From: Phlebotomus papatasi
Taxonomy: Eukaryota > Arthropoda > Insecta > Diptera > Psychodidae
Assembly: GCF_024763615.1 (NCBI RefSeq)
Contig: NC_077224.1
Span: 16,895,078-16,959,077, forward strand
DNA length: 64,000 nt
Direction of reading: 5' to 3'
The notes below the pieces were generated by a model. The model was not told where the DNA came from. It ran no database searches and worked only from the letters and a program-made list of their open reading frames with translations. The position numbers and the translations under genes were made by a program. Position 1 is the first letter of the stretch, and the number at the start of each line of letters is the position of its first letter. This document shows, in pieces, positions 1 to 10,626 of this stretch.

Positions 1-1443
1 AGAAAAAGACGTCATTGTTACAAACGACGACACAACTGTGAGAAATGCGAATAAAAATCAATACTCGAAAAACCACAAAATTGCTATTTCACATTTGGAA
101 AATTGCCGGTAATTTATTATTAGGAGGCAAAAGTATATATTGTAGCTTTCGGAAAAGCTCTGGCTTGTATTTCTCTTGGATGTGCTTGTCTCTTATGCTC
201 TTTCTCTCTCTCTACGGTTCTTCCACCATTCAAACATGATTCAGTGTTCAGGGCACGTGGAAATCGTGTGTAAACTTCTTTTTTTTTTCCGTAACCCTGC
301 CCTCTCTTCAACCCTCCCAATTCCCTCATCAACAAAATAATCTCTTCACGACCATGAAAGAGCAGTTTTCTGTTGAGACTTCTTGTTTTCTCATCCACAA
401 GACACCCCACTATACTATACCTTCTGAGAGAAAAACCCCAGAGAGGTAAGGAAAAAACTGCCTCACATCCCCTGAGCTTTTCCCTGAAGGGATGAGAAAT
501 GGGTGAGAAACAGAAAAAAAGTGAATGGATATTAAATAAAAAATGTGGCAAACTTTCTCTCCAACATCAATAATTTTTCTTGATTTTCCTCTCTTTCTTT
601 CCCATTCAAGAGAGCTTTATTATTTTCCTTCTATCTCCATATGGAGATATATAGATTAGAAAGTTTTATTTTCCTAACACACCAACCCCCCTATCTCAAA
701 TAATTTTATATGATATATATTTCCCAACATACCACACCTTTTTTCTTTAGTTTTTCTTTTTTTTCTTTCATGTCTCTTTTTTTATTTTTTTGTTTGGGGA
801 ACCTAAACGAGGAAAATGTAATTTTCTACCAATTAATTTACATTACTACCAATTCCCTCACTCTCTTTCTCTCTCTCAACATATTAACTTCAACCCACTG
901 ACCGATCTACCCAATTATACCCCTCACAAAAAAAAGTCAACAGAAAAAAAAGATTTACTTATGGAACCACCAATTCCACCCACGACAACGAAAATTCCAT
1001 CATCCAAAATATTTCATTTGAGACTTTGAATAAATTTCACCTGACTAATGAATTTGTAAATGTTTGGTGTCGAGAGAAGAAGTAAAAAAATAAATAAAAA
1101 AAAACGTAAAGCAGAAATAGACACGCAAAATTCTCCTTTTGGGCACTGAGATAAAAAGGTAAAGCATAAATACATAATTAAAATTAGTCAGCACGGAAAT
1201 AGGTTCATTTTGAGAAACAAGAAACCAAGGGTGATTTGGACAAGAGGGAGGTGGGCAAAGCCCTCTCATTACACGAAAGGAGTGCAAAATAAATTTGAAA
1301 ATAATGGTAAAGGAAATTTCGCAAACCACTCGGACTAACACGCAGGGTTATAATCGACTTAAATCGGTTGGGGTTATATCATCAAGAAATATGAGAAAAG
1401 TTTGTACAGTTAAAATAGGAACTTAAAGAAAATTAACAAATAA
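1..1443. other. Low-repeat AT-rich DNA, no gene recognised
   Basis: The stretch is AT-rich with long pyrimidine runs on the + strand (for example around 560-620 and 740-800) and poly-A runs near 930-960 and 1080-1110. A minus-strand open frame of 143 codons (551-120) has no recognisable domain and resembles no family I know. Its composition matches the surrounding non-coding DNA, so I treat it as chance. No repeat shared with the rest of the window was seen here. Confidence 0.6.
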
Positions 1444-1860
1444 GAAGGCTTTCAGACTTCGCACACTTCATATATTTTGCTTATTCCTTTAATCTGATCT
1501 AATTTTTTTCAGGACTGTGTGAGTTTTTACAGTGCTATAAATCCGAAAAAGTTTAAATAACATTCCGGAAATGTTAATTTTACCCTGCATTATTGATCCG
1601 AAATCGGTGTAAATATTATGCTTTTTAGGTGTATTAGGGGTTAAAGTTACCCTTTTCATGTTAATTTTACCCTTAAAAAGGTGTAAAATTAACATTAAAA
1701 AATGTTGAAATATTTTTACACCTAAAAAGTGTTAAAGTTACGAGGAAAATAAGTTAAACGCACCTGCATTTTTCTCAGTGATAGGGCAAATTCATTAAAA
1801 GAATATAAGAAAGGTATAAAGCGTTCGAAGCCAGTGTGTGTGCGAAGTTCTAAAACCTTC
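1444..1860. mobile_element. TIR element, family E copy 1 (interrupted by a CACTGAG MITE)
   Basis: The two ends are inverted copies: GAAGGCTTTCAGACTTCGCA at the left, and at the right a sequence whose reverse complement reads GAAGGTTTTAGAACTTCGCA. The similarity continues inwards through a motif like TTATTCCTTTAAT. A second copy lies at 18468-19128. In this copy a CACTGAG-type MITE (1530-1780) occupies the middle, so the host is only about 165 bp. Known: short elements with TIRs and no coding capacity are non-autonomous DNA transposons. The superfamily is not assigned because no clear target duplication was seen. Confidence 0.6.
1530..1780 (+). mobile_element. CACTGAG-family MITE, copy 1
   Basis: This 251-bp element aligns along its whole length with 15591-15843 and with the reverse complement of 12794-12991. 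Shared internal blocks include ACCCTGCAT/GTATTGATCCGAAATCGG and the inverted motifs GTGTAAAATTAACATTAAAA and TGTTAATTTTACCCTTAAAA. The right end is TTTCTCAGTG. The left end (CAGTGCTATAAATCCG) is a mutated form of CACTGAGAGAAATCCG seen in the 15591 copy. The interior is rich in TTAA-type inverted repeats and has no coding capacity. It is nested in element E (1444-1860). Confidence 0.8.
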
Positions 1861-1865
1861 CCCTA

Positions 1866-2062
1866 AGCTTAATTTTACCCTGAGCATAATGATCTAAAAG
1901 CGATGTCAAACTTATATTTTTAGATATAGGGCTTACAGTTAACCTTATGTAAAAAAAAACTACCACGGAAAAGTTGTAAAATTTATTTATACAACATATT
2001 TTTACACATAAAAAATGTAACCGCTATGATGAAGATAAGTTAAATCTACCCTTTTTTCTGAA
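1866..2062 (+). mobile_element. Diverged CACTGAG-family MITE relic
   Basis: The order of blocks follows the CACTGAG MITE just upstream: TTAATTTTACCCTGAGCATA, GATCTAAAAGCGATGT, TTTTTACACATAAAAAATGT, then GATAAGTTAAATCTACCCTT. Many substitutions and small gaps separate it from copy 1, so it appears to be a much older insertion of the same or a sister family. The terminal CACTGAG repeat is no longer recognisable at either end. Confidence 0.5.
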
Positions 2063-2197
2063 GCTTTTGTGTATCGATTATAATGTCTTATCCAAATTAC
2101 GTTAGAACTTTAATCTTTTCCTAGCGTTTACAGTCGGAATTTACTTAATAGATAAGACATTCGAAGATCGGTTTCAAGAGCCAAAAGCAAGGGCGTA

Positions 2198-2409
2198 AGG
2201 GAAACTGGGGCACCACCAAACACGGGGTAGCACCAAACACTAATTTTTGTTTGTAAACTACTTGGACTATCTCAACAATTTTTTCAGTGCACAAACATCC
2301 CTATAATGCTTATAAATTTCTATAATTCTTATCCTCTGAAGTCGAATATCTGATTAATAGATCGCAGTGTTTGATGCTACCCCGTGTTTGGTGGTGCCCC
2401 AGTTTCCCC
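2198..2409. mobile_element. GGGGAAACTGGGG MITE, copy 1, TA target
   Basis: The element is about 212 bp with TIRs of more than 30 bp: AGGGAAACTGGGGCACCACC at the left and its inverse, ending CCCCAGTTTCCCC, at the right. It is bounded by TA (2196-2197) and TA (2410-2411). A second copy, about 195 bp, lies at 62005-62199 with the same TA boundaries and the same centre (GGACTATCTC, ATCCCTATAA, GAATATCTGATTAA). Known: a TA duplication is the hallmark of Tc1/mariner/pogo-type insertion. No transposase is present, so the element is non-autonomous. Confidence 0.85.
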
Positions 2410-2411
2410 TA

Positions 2412-3546
2412 GACAGAATCTTATAGTAAAATAGGAGCCAAATTTGAAATTCTGCTAATTGATATTTGAAAAGAATATTTTTGGAGCAATATTCTCCGAA
2501 AACAACGTTTTTGAATACCAAAGTACAAGAGTTTTCTTGAAAAAGATCACACACAAAATAATTTTAATTTAATCTAAATGAACTGGAGCTTATTATAAAA
2601 ACTCGCAATAAAATCCCTTACAAAGACCTTAAATAAATCTTTACATGACCAATTTATAGGAACTGTTTCTTTTAAGGAAATTCTGATATTTGATCAATTT
2701 TAATCCGATTTTGATGATTTTGTCAGATTTGTACAACTGTACACAAAATGTTTTATCCATTTTATCGATCTGAGAAGCATTTCTTCGAGCAAATTACGTT
2801 TTTAGCTTGAAAATAAGGTCCCTCAAGACAGCTTCAGATTTAAATTAAAACAGCATAAATCCCATTTTCGTTTGAATTTGAATATTTAATATAAAGTTTT
2901 TCCAATTTTTTAACTCTTTATTAGTTTTTTGTAGAGTTAAGACAAGATTTTTTTTCATTTAAGTAAAAAGTATATTTAATGAAGGTTGAATTGTCTTTTG
3001 AAACTTCATTTTTATAGGAAAATTGTACTGTTATTGCAAAATTAATTAGGACAAAAAAAGCATTAAAAAAAACTAGAATGTCATTTACAACTTGATGTTT
3101 TTTCCCATAATGTTTTGAAAATCAAAATGCTTTAAATACACAAAAAAAATACTGATTTTCAGTTTCAAAATATTATATTTGTTGATTAAAACTTTTAAAA
3201 ATTAGTTTTTTCGATTTTTTCTAAAATATTTTAACTTTCGTTTTTCTTTTTTAATTTTAAAACAATTTGCAGAGCGTTTTTTTAATGAGTATACTCATTT
3301 TTTTAATAGGAATAATTATCTCAATGAATAGCGTAAATTACTATATTAGTTTATCCGAAATCGTTTTCTTGTCCTTTTAGAATTTAAAGCAATATTTTCA
3401 GAACTTTGTAATATTATTAGACATAGGGGTCAATCGCAACTTGAGCAACATATTTTTCCCATCCTTCTCATAATTCAAGTAATAAGTTTATTTATAAATA
3501 ATAGAATATTACATTGTGTTCAAAAAAATTTAATCTCTATGTATAT
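2412..3546. other. AT-rich DNA, no feature recognised
   Basis: The stretch is long and very AT-rich, with many short poly-A/T runs and no open frame of note. I see no TIR pair and no clear tandem period. It may be old transposon debris, but nothing in it can be named. Confidence 0.5.
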
Positions 3547-3620
3547 TAGTCCGGAGTCAGCCAAAATACCGAGGGCCAAAATGGCTTTCGGGATTTTTGC
3601 TGGGACCCACATTAGTCAGA
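3547..3620. repeat. Partial copy of the AAATCCCGAAAGCC fold-back repeat
   Basis: The segment contains GTCAGCCAAAATACCGAGGG, GGCTTTCGGGATTTTTGC and GGGACCCAC. These match the arms of the palindromic element at 62247-62470, where AAAATCCCGAAAGCC alternates with its inverse. Only a short, rearranged hairpin of about 70 bp remains here. Confidence 0.5.
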
Positions 3621-3639
3621 TGTATTCGTAATACGTTCT

Positions 3640-3816
3640 TCAGATTTAACGCTTAGCCATAAAGCTTAACTCTTCTAATTTTTTTTAAATATTAAATATT
3701 TCTGGATTACTGAGAACAAATTATCTATTAGATTCTGTAAAACCAATAAAATTGGATGCTATTAAGATTTCGAAACCTTCGGGAACTGGGCTAAATCTCT
3801 AGTCAAGACCGTTTAA
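3640..3816 (-). repeat. Family H repeat, copy 8 (diverged, reverse)
   Basis: Read on the minus strand, this follows the family H order: GGTCTTGACTAGAGATTTAG, CCCAGTTCCCGAAGG, TTGGTTTTACAG, then AGTTAAGCTTTATGGCTAAG and a degraded end. Compare 5695-5904. It is the most diverged of the eight family H copies in the window. Confidence 0.5.
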
Positions 3817-5290
3817 AATACTCTTTATTTTCTACTTGTCAAAATATTTAACATTTGTTTTGATATGAAGTGGTTGGACATTAAAATTTGAATATAAATC
3901 AGATGTTATTTTTTATTGCTGATGCTGTGCCAATGAAAATATGCAAAAATTTGAAAATCGATATATTTGTATGTACGACAATGAATGATGCAACCGACGA
4001 CAATACCTTTTATCATGGATTTTAAACAATGAAATAGCTGTTTTCAAATCAATATTTTCACTGAAATAAATCACGATTTTTGAAGTTAGTGTTAGAGGAG
4101 AAATTTTTCATTCAACTATCACCGTCATATCGCACTAAAACACTAGTATGAAAAATCTATTGGATATCCTGGTACATTTTTCACACTCGTACAGAATTTC
4201 CATACAATTCCAACCATTTTGTATGAAAATGGTTTTTTGGGATGAGGGGGATAGAAAAGCAAGACTTAAAATATTGCCAAAGGAAATTGCTCAAATAGAT
4301 TAATTTTGACAGGTAAAAGCACCACCAAGATATTTATAATGTGCACATTGCGGCAAGATTAAATTTAGTACAACACGAAATCCCTTAATAAATTCAATAT
4401 TCACCAGGCACACCAACCATTGTCGACTGTACGAAAGAGATAGTGAATTTTTCACTGTTTTGCAACCCACCCTCCGCCCTTTCCCATTTGAAAAGCCTGG
4501 AAAGCTCATTCACAGCCCTTCCTCCATAGGCTCCCCCCGAAAAAAAGGGATATTCCCACCATTTAATTCGATTAAATGCAAATTCCTCCAGCAACTATAA
4601 TCCAATATATACAGAGGAAAATCCAGTACAAGGGATGTAGTATATATCAGCAGACACCTCCCTTAAAATGTACATAGCAAAGGGTATAATGCTCATCAAT
4701 CATTTCCACATGACTATCTTATGACATACGCAATTGCTGAAATTTTCCCATTCACTTGAGATTCATTTTCTCCAAAAAAAAAAAGAAAATTCTATAATTT
4801 TCTTCCACCGGAAAATTGTACAGGCGAAAAAATATTCAGTCCTGAGAATAAGAGACTGAAGAAAAAATCCCCACCACACCATCAACATTAAATCCCACAA
4901 TTTCCATTTTAATTTAAAATTAACATAAATTATAGAGAGAAATTGTTATCCAAGGAAGAAAATCATCTTGTGCCATGTGAAAGATTTACATCCCAAGAAA
5001 AAAAATAGGAGGGAAAATCATCAACTTTTCCCTACCATCAACCAAAAGCAGAACAATTGAAAAAAATGTATTAGGTGTCTGAATTAAGCACAACCCATCA
5101 GGTGCCGTTATCTTAATTTGCATCGGGCAATACTATTTATAGCTTTGTCTTAAAGAACAAAAACTTAACATTAACCATAGATGAGTGAAAAATTGATTTG
5201 AAAAGTTTAGAAACAACGATTTTGACAATGAGGACTGAAGGACCAAAAAAATAATTGTTGTATAAAGGTATAGCCGACGGTGGTGGAACT
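3817..5290. other. AT-rich DNA, no gene recognised
   Basis: No open frame with recognisable sequence and no TIR pair was found. From about 4230 onward the DNA takes on the character of the low-repeat islands, with pyrimidine runs, poly-A runs and few shared motifs. Two overlapping minus-strand frames of 66-69 codons near 4300-4594 look like chance. Confidence 0.5.
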
Positions 5291-5570
5291 GAGCTAGGTT
5301 TTTTTTAGGACAATCTGTCCTTCCTGTGAGTGTCGGAATCTATTGATCAAAAATTCAATGAATCAATCAAACAATTACACCAGAGCTTTCAACACTTATC
5401 ATGTCTTCCTCAGTGCTTCCTGGTTGGTCTTTTCTTTAGGATTTAGGAACCACTGAAGAAGAAACGAGAAGTGTCGAAAGCTCTGGTGAAATTGTGCGTT
5501 TGATTCACAGGATTTGATCAAGAGATTCTGACGCTAACCGGAAGGACAGATTGTTCTAAAAATACCTAGC
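5291..5570. mobile_element. Fold-back (hairpin) element with ~130-bp arms
   Basis: The left arm (5291-5425) is repeated in inverse orientation at 5437-5570. Paired blocks include GCTAGGT with ACCTAGC, GACAATCTGTCCTTCC with GGAAGGACAGATTGTTC, and CACCAGAGCTTTC with GAAAGCTCTGGTG. The arms have many substitutions, so the palindrome is not recent. There is no coding capacity and no second copy in the window. It may be a MITE made almost entirely of its TIRs, or the terminal hairpin of a larger element. Confidence 0.65.
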
Positions 5571-5694
5571 TAAAAAAAAACGATTACCGACGTCGATCTG
5601 CATACACAAATGATATCGGCATAATGTGCAGGACAGATCTTCTGATTTAGCCGAGACAGTTTAACGTTAAGCTTCCTCTTGACTTAAATCGCAA

Positions 5695-5904
5695 AGCGGT
5701 CTTCAAACTATAGGTTTAGCCCAGTTCACGAAGATCTCAAAATCCTAAATAACAACCAATTTTACTGGTTTTTCAGTATTGAATAGATCATTAACCCTTA
5801 ATAATTCTATCCTTAGTTAAATTTTTCCAAAAAAATCGCCATTGATAAAAAATTAGAGCGGTTAAACCATATGGCTAAACCTTAGGTTTGAAGCCCGTAT
5901 AAGT
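5695..5904 (+). repeat. Family H repeat, copy 1
   Basis: This ~210-bp dispersed repeat begins AAAGCGGTCTTCAAACTATA and GGTTTAGCCCAGTTC and ends GGCTAAACCTTAGGTTTGAA and GCCCGTATAAG. The two ends are weak inverted copies of each other (GGTTTAGCC at the start, GGCTAAACC near the end). Other copies are at 3640 (-), 8434, 9160, 9369, 57503 (-), 60506 and 60684 (-). No RNA polymerase III boxes were seen, so a MITE-like origin is more likely than a SINE origin. Confidence 0.7.
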
Positions 5905-8246
5905 TTGTATAGGGCATAACCGTCATTAAACTTCACTCTTGACAACAATTAATCTATTTGCAAAATCAATTTCTGGAAAAACGATCAAAATAGGACAAGG
6001 ACTAAGAAAATTAAATCAGATATTCAATTTTAACGTTCGACTGCCCTGATAAAATTTGGCTGTGAGTGTAAAGACCCCTACACATTGGGAGCATGTTTAA
6101 TCAAAAATTGCTTTTTTGATGGAAATAGGTGGAAACGTTAAAATTCTGTCAAAAATGCAATTTTTGACAGAATTACTCTAAAATTACTCTCTCTTTTCGA
6201 AAAGTTCGAAAATTTAGTATGAAAATTTGAAATTGAATTTGAATTCTTCTAACTTCAACAACTTTTGGGGCAAATACAGTTCCATTTACCTTTTATCCAA
6301 GACACTATTGGAGAATCAAAATCTACTTCTGTTTGGGCTCATTGTTGTGAATAAAACCGAAAACTTTCGAATAAACGACTTAGTTCAAATTACTGATTTT
6401 AGTAGAGTCAGATAGATTTTAAAGGTATTAATTCACCTGATGAATATTCCCACTGCATTTCTCTGTGACAATTGTCACGAGTATGCAGAATCCATCCCCA
6501 AACTAAAGATATTACTTTAAATAAATATTACTAAAGATATTACTATAATCTTCAAGCTTTTTTAATCCAAAAATTAAGACTTAAAGGTTCTTAATCTCTT
6601 AAAGTGCTCATCTTCAGCATATAACATACTGCCATATGAAGGGCTCATTAGGAAAACTCGATAAACTGATGGAAAATTCCTCGAAGCGAGTGTTGAATAA
6701 ATTAATACTGTTATATATGTTATGTTGCTGTATAAATGGGGAGTGAGTGATATAAATTTAAAGGGGTTGATGGAGGTCGAGGGTGGTCTCTGGATCGTGT
6801 TTTTGCTGATTGTGGCCGGGTGCGAAAGAGACAGTTAAATTATAAGGGTTGAGATGTTGCAGGGAACAAATTTAATAAAATGCCTGAGAACCCTTCACAA
6901 TTATATTTTCTCTAAAAGTTCAAAATCCCTTCTTCATCTTCTTGTTCAACCCAAAAGTGATACTATTATATGCAATTTTGTCTGTAGCAGAGGGATAGGC
7001 AATGGGTAGAAAATGATGTTGATGAAGAAAGGGATGGTGGTGAGCTTAAAAGTTCATCAGTGTTTGAGGAAAAGCCTCATTTAAATTTTGTCACTATTCT
7101 ACATCCCTTCCTTTCTCTCTCTCTCTTTCCCACTTGAAAAACATTCATATACGTCTCATTTTCCATCCTCAAACCCCACGCGATTTTCAAATATCACCCT
7201 CCCTCTCTCCGTGGGAAGTTTTTGAAATAAATGGTACATATTTGATGGAAGCCTGGAGTTTGTTTGACTCAAAATTTTCATGTTAGGTTTCATTAATCAT
7301 GTTACATAATTGATTGTTTAGTTTTCCAGTAATTAAATTGTGGTTATCATATGAGATTGTTGTGTTTTGTTTCCACCATCTATTATAACTTGGAAAATTT
7401 CTTGCACTACATTACAATAACATTTTAATTTACTTACACCATTAACTGTCTTCATGTCAACAATCTCATTATAATCTCTAAAATTTCCGTAAAATGACCC
7501 AGACTGATTTCATGGTGAGACAGAGGAATAGGAGATAGAGAGATGATCACAAAAATACAATTTCCTGATTATTGATTTGTATTGTATAAAACTATATTTT
7601 TTCCTCCTATTCAACATTAAAACATTTTTCACCCAAACATTTAAATATTTGTATGGCTGGTATTTTAGAGTTTGAAATGCCGGAAATTGGACGTTATCCA
7701 TTGATGGGTGAAGCATCCCATACAGTTTACAACATCGTGCCTTTATGGGGTGTGAGATATGAGATGAGAGGAATATGAGCTCTTTTAAGAATAACTGTCG
7801 GAAGTGCAAAATTGGTCTCGGAGAATTTTTGTAGTAATTTGTGAAAATCAAAATAACTTACAGATGATTTTAAGTTAGTTCAAGCTGAATGTTTATTTTT
7901 TTAAAAGTAAAAAAGGCGATATAGAATTATGAATTAAGGTAATACAGACACTATTTCCTATTTGATAAACTTTGTTTTGCTTAAAGAAATTATTGAAAGA
8001 AAAAAAAATTACAGAAAGCCTCTGGGTTGAGAATAACGGTCAAAATATGTAGATCAAGGCTTATCCTAGAGAATATTTAGTCTGTAATGTTTGTCAGCAA
8101 AGGATTAGGTCAAGAGACACGTCTTTCAGACATTATTCATCAAAAAGGACAGCTTTAACGCTCAAATAGACTTTATGCAAAGGGCCTTTAAATATATGAT
8201 CCTAAGCCCTTAGTGCACGACAGTTTAGGACAAGGGCCTTGACAGA
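5905..8246. other. Mixed AT-rich DNA, low-repeat island 6600-7850
   Basis: No gene was recognised. The stretch 6600-7850 is a low-repeat island with a CT tract near 7116-7130. A minus-strand frame of 113 codons (7851-7510) has no recognisable motif. From about 8030 to 8240 the sequence (for example GAGAATATTTAGTCTGTAA) is distantly shared with 57210-57365, so it is probably old repeat material linked with families G and H. Confidence 0.45.
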
Positions 8247-8364
8247 CCTGAGGATTAGCCAAAAGAAAGCTTAGCGTAATTATATTAGAAATAGTGGTTA
8301 AACTACATTTCTATCATTTTCCACTAAGTCGTCTCTCGGCTTAAGTCGTAAGTGTGTCTAGGGC
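8247..8364 (-). repeat. Family G hairpin repeat, copy 1 (reverse)
   Basis: On the minus strand this reads ACTTAAGCCGAGAGACGACT, TAGTGGAAAATG, a loop, AATATAATTACGCTAAG and GGCTAATCCTCAGG. Elsewhere in the family TAAGCCGAGAGACGACTTAG pairs with CTAAGCCGTCTCTCGGCTAA to form a hairpin; here the second arm is mutated. Matching copies are at 8831-8946 and 59406-59520, with a diverged one at 57016-57195. Confidence 0.7.
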
Positions 8365-8433
8365 ATAATTCTTTATTGACAAATTTTACAGACTTAATAT
8401 TTTCGAGGATCAGCCTGAGTCTATTTGGGCTCT

Positions 8434-8810
8434 AAAGCGCTATTCATACTAGGTTTAACCTAGTTCTTGAAGGTTTTAAAACCTGTAGGAACAATTAATT
8501 TTTTTTGGTTTTTCAGTATGCAATAGAAACCAAAAGAATGGCCCTTAATAATCCAATCTTGAGTTATTTTTTTCCGAATAATGTCTTGATTGGTCAGGAA
8601 TTAGAGCAGGTCAGATATAGGATGGCAGCATTACTTATGGCCTCGTCGTAATTTTTGTGATAAAATGTTTCCGGAAATCAAAGAAGAAATGATGCATTTT
8701 GTGACAAAAGTTCAAGATTTTTGAGAAAAGACCGTAAATAAGGATATGCCATAAGTAATGCCGCAATCCCAGCTAAGCCCCAGGCCTAAAGTTTGAAGCC
8801 CGTATAAGAC
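8434..8810 (+). repeat. Family H repeat, copy 2 (interrupted)
   Basis: The start (AAGCGCTATTCATACTAGGT, TTAACCTAGTTC) and end (GCTAAGCCCCAGGCCTAAAG, TTTGAAGCCCGTATAAGAC) match family H. The ~150-bp excess length is a separate TIR element at 8620-8769 inserted in the right part. Removing it restores the order AGATAT...GCTAAGCC seen in other copies. Confidence 0.7.
8620..8769. mobile_element. GGATnGCnGCATTACTTATGGC MITE nested in family H
   Basis: The left end is GGATGGCAGCATTACTTATG. The reverse complement of the right end is GGATTGCGGCATTACTTATG. The total length is 150 bp and there is no coding capacity. The left flank is TA and the right flank is CA, so a TA duplication with one mutation is possible. 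The element interrupts family H copy 2 and is therefore younger than that copy. Confidence 0.75.
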
Positions 8811-8830
8811 CGTAATTAAATCGCAATTTA

Positions 8831-8946
8831 CACACTTACGACTTAAGCCGAGAGACGACTTAGTGGAAAATTATTGAAATGTTGTTTAATCCTTATTTCG
8901 CATATAATTACGCTAAGCCGTCTCTCGGCTAATCCTCAAGTCTATC
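8831..8946 (+). repeat. Family G hairpin repeat, copy 2
   Basis: The sequence contains ACTTACGACTTAAGCCGAGA, GACGACTTAGTGGAAAAT and, after a ~45-bp loop, ACGCTAAGCCGTCTCTCGGC and TAATCCTCAAGTC. The arms around GCCGAGAGACG and CGTCTCTCGGC are nearly perfect inverted repeats. Copies 1 and 2 lie in opposite orientations on either side of family H copy 2. Confidence 0.75.
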
Positions 8947-9159
8947 GAGACCCTTAGTTTCCAGTTACGCAAAGCTGCCTCTTGCTTAATCCTTTAAGCT
9001 TTGGCTTTAAATTTTGACTATTATAATTTTCTAATAGGCGAAGTGTTTGTAAAAAAAATATTTAGGATGGTTAGATAAAAGCAATTAATTCCTTAGAGTG
9101 GTGCAGAATTGATAACAATTGTGAACAACGTTCAACCTTCAGTCTGGGGCCCTACTAAC
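8947..9159. other. Degraded repeat DNA
   Basis: A motif like AGTTACGCAAAGCTGCCTCT followed by TTGCTTAATCC resembles a decayed family G end. Nothing else can be named in this stretch. Confidence 0.35.
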
Positions 9160-9581
9160 AAGGATTTAGGACTATAGGCTGGCTTAGCCCAGTCCCTTAT
9201 GGTCTTGAATTTCTAAATAACAAGTAATTTTACTGATTTTTCAAAACTTAACAGATCATTTGTTTCTAATGTCCAATCCTAAGCCATAATTTCCTTGAAA
9301 ATCTTGCATGACTAAAAGTTAGAGGAATTAAGTCATAAGGCTACACGTTAGGTCAGAAGACCATGTAAGGCGGTCTTTAGACTAGAGGTTTAGCCCAGTT
9401 TCCAAAGCTATAAAAATCCTGAATAGCGAGCAATTTTATTGTCTTTAGAGAATCTATATGTCACTTATCTTTGATAATCCAATCCTAAGTTGAGTTTTTC
9501 CAAAAAAAAAAATGTGATTGATAAGGAATTAGAGAAGTTAAGTCATATGGCTAAGTCTTAGGTCTGAAGCCCGTATAAGAC
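9160..9581 (+). repeat. Family H repeats, copies 3 and 4 in tandem
   Basis: Copy 3 spans about 9160-9368 and copy 4 9369-9581, head to tail. Copy 4 begins GGCGGTCTTTAGACTAGAGG and TTTAGCCCAG and ends ATATGGCTAAGTCTTAGGTC and TGAAGCCCGTATAAGAC. Copy 3 has the same blocks in the same order with more substitutions (ACTATAGGCTGGCTTAGCCC at the start, AGTCATAAGGCTACACGTTA at the end). Confidence 0.7.
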
Positions 9582-10385
9582 TTGAACCAATTGAACCTAT
9601 TTTGACTGTCTTTTTAGAGTATGGTTATGCAAAATAAAAATGTGAATAAGCTGCAGAGAATTTCAAGGCCTGTCCAGTGGGATTAACTTTTGTACGATAG
9701 GTAAAGCAGTGCTTGAGACTTGCAACTGATTTCTTTTTATTTATTTATTTATTTATTTTTTTTTTTGACAAAATCGCCATTTTTATTTTTTGACCTTCGT
9801 ATAGTCACACTGCCTACGTCATCTATGGCATTTTGATGTGTCTTTGTATGTTTTCGACTCGATATTAGCCTAGGGGAAGGCTTTGGGATTGGGACCTACA
9901 CTTTGTCCGATGTTCTTTGATGAATCCGACCTATGTCAATACATAATGATATGGAAATGATTCCTGAGAGATAGGAAAATATCGAGTGGTATGAAACTTT
10001 CGTCGTCCAAAGCCTCAGAACCTTTTATTTCTGTTTTTTAGAAATCAATGGCTTCATTGATAAAACGCTAGCCCTATTATGCAGGTGATCGAGTTCGTAT
10101 TTGGAAAATCGGACACTTAAGAAAGAGATCAAAATTTACCCTTGTATGTCGCACTATTATTATAAGTATTATTTCTGTTTGGACGTAGTATATATTCTTT
10201 GATCAGTCAAGTAATAAAATATTCTATTATGTATTCAACTTACAATTAATTTTCCACTAATATGTCAATTAGGATGCAGAGAAATTCAACGTACCTGCAA
10301 TTTGAAAAAGAAAATACAAAAATTAGTAAATTTGTAAGAATATTCACCACAAAAATTAATTTTGGTACTTAGTTTTTGGTTTTAC
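9582..10385. other. Mostly unassigned DNA, TTTA microsatellite, tRNA-like relic
   Basis: A short (TTTA)n microsatellite runs into poly-T at about 9737-9765. Around 10045-10110 the sequence GGCTTCATTGATAAAACGCT, AGCCCTATTATGCAGG and TGATCGAGTTCGTATTTGG recalls a degraded tRNA-derived head (A-box and B-box spacing), but it is too decayed to assign to a SINE. No gene was recognised. Confidence 0.4.
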
Positions 10386-10626
10386 TGGCTCCGGCACACT
10401 TTTTAGATCAGGAAAGTGTCATGAAGTCGAAATTCGCATCCCTTTCTCACAAACCTATTGCATATTTCTCTGACTCTTTTGCACTCTTCTTCTTCTTTTA
10501 AATATCACGATAAATTTAATTTAGCTCAATTGAATTTAGAGTGCGAAAGAATGAGATAGCCGTGAGAAAGGGATGTGAATTTTGGTTTAATGAAATTTTC
10601 CTGATGCAAAAGGTGTGCCGGAGCCA
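10386..10626. mobile_element. TGGCTCCGGCACAC MITE
   Basis: The left end TGGCTCCGGCACACTTTTTA and the inverse of the right end TGGCTCCGGCACACCTTTTG form TIRs that continue imperfectly for about 65 bp (both reach a CATCCCTTTCTCAC block). The length is 241 bp with no coding capacity. TAC flanks both sides (10383-10385 and 10627-10629), consistent with a 3-bp target duplication. Only one copy occurs in the window. Confidence 0.8.

Noticed and set aside
120..551. 143-codon minus-strand frame
   Set aside because: No recognisable motif; the + strand of this stretch is a set of pyrimidine runs typical of the non-coding islands.
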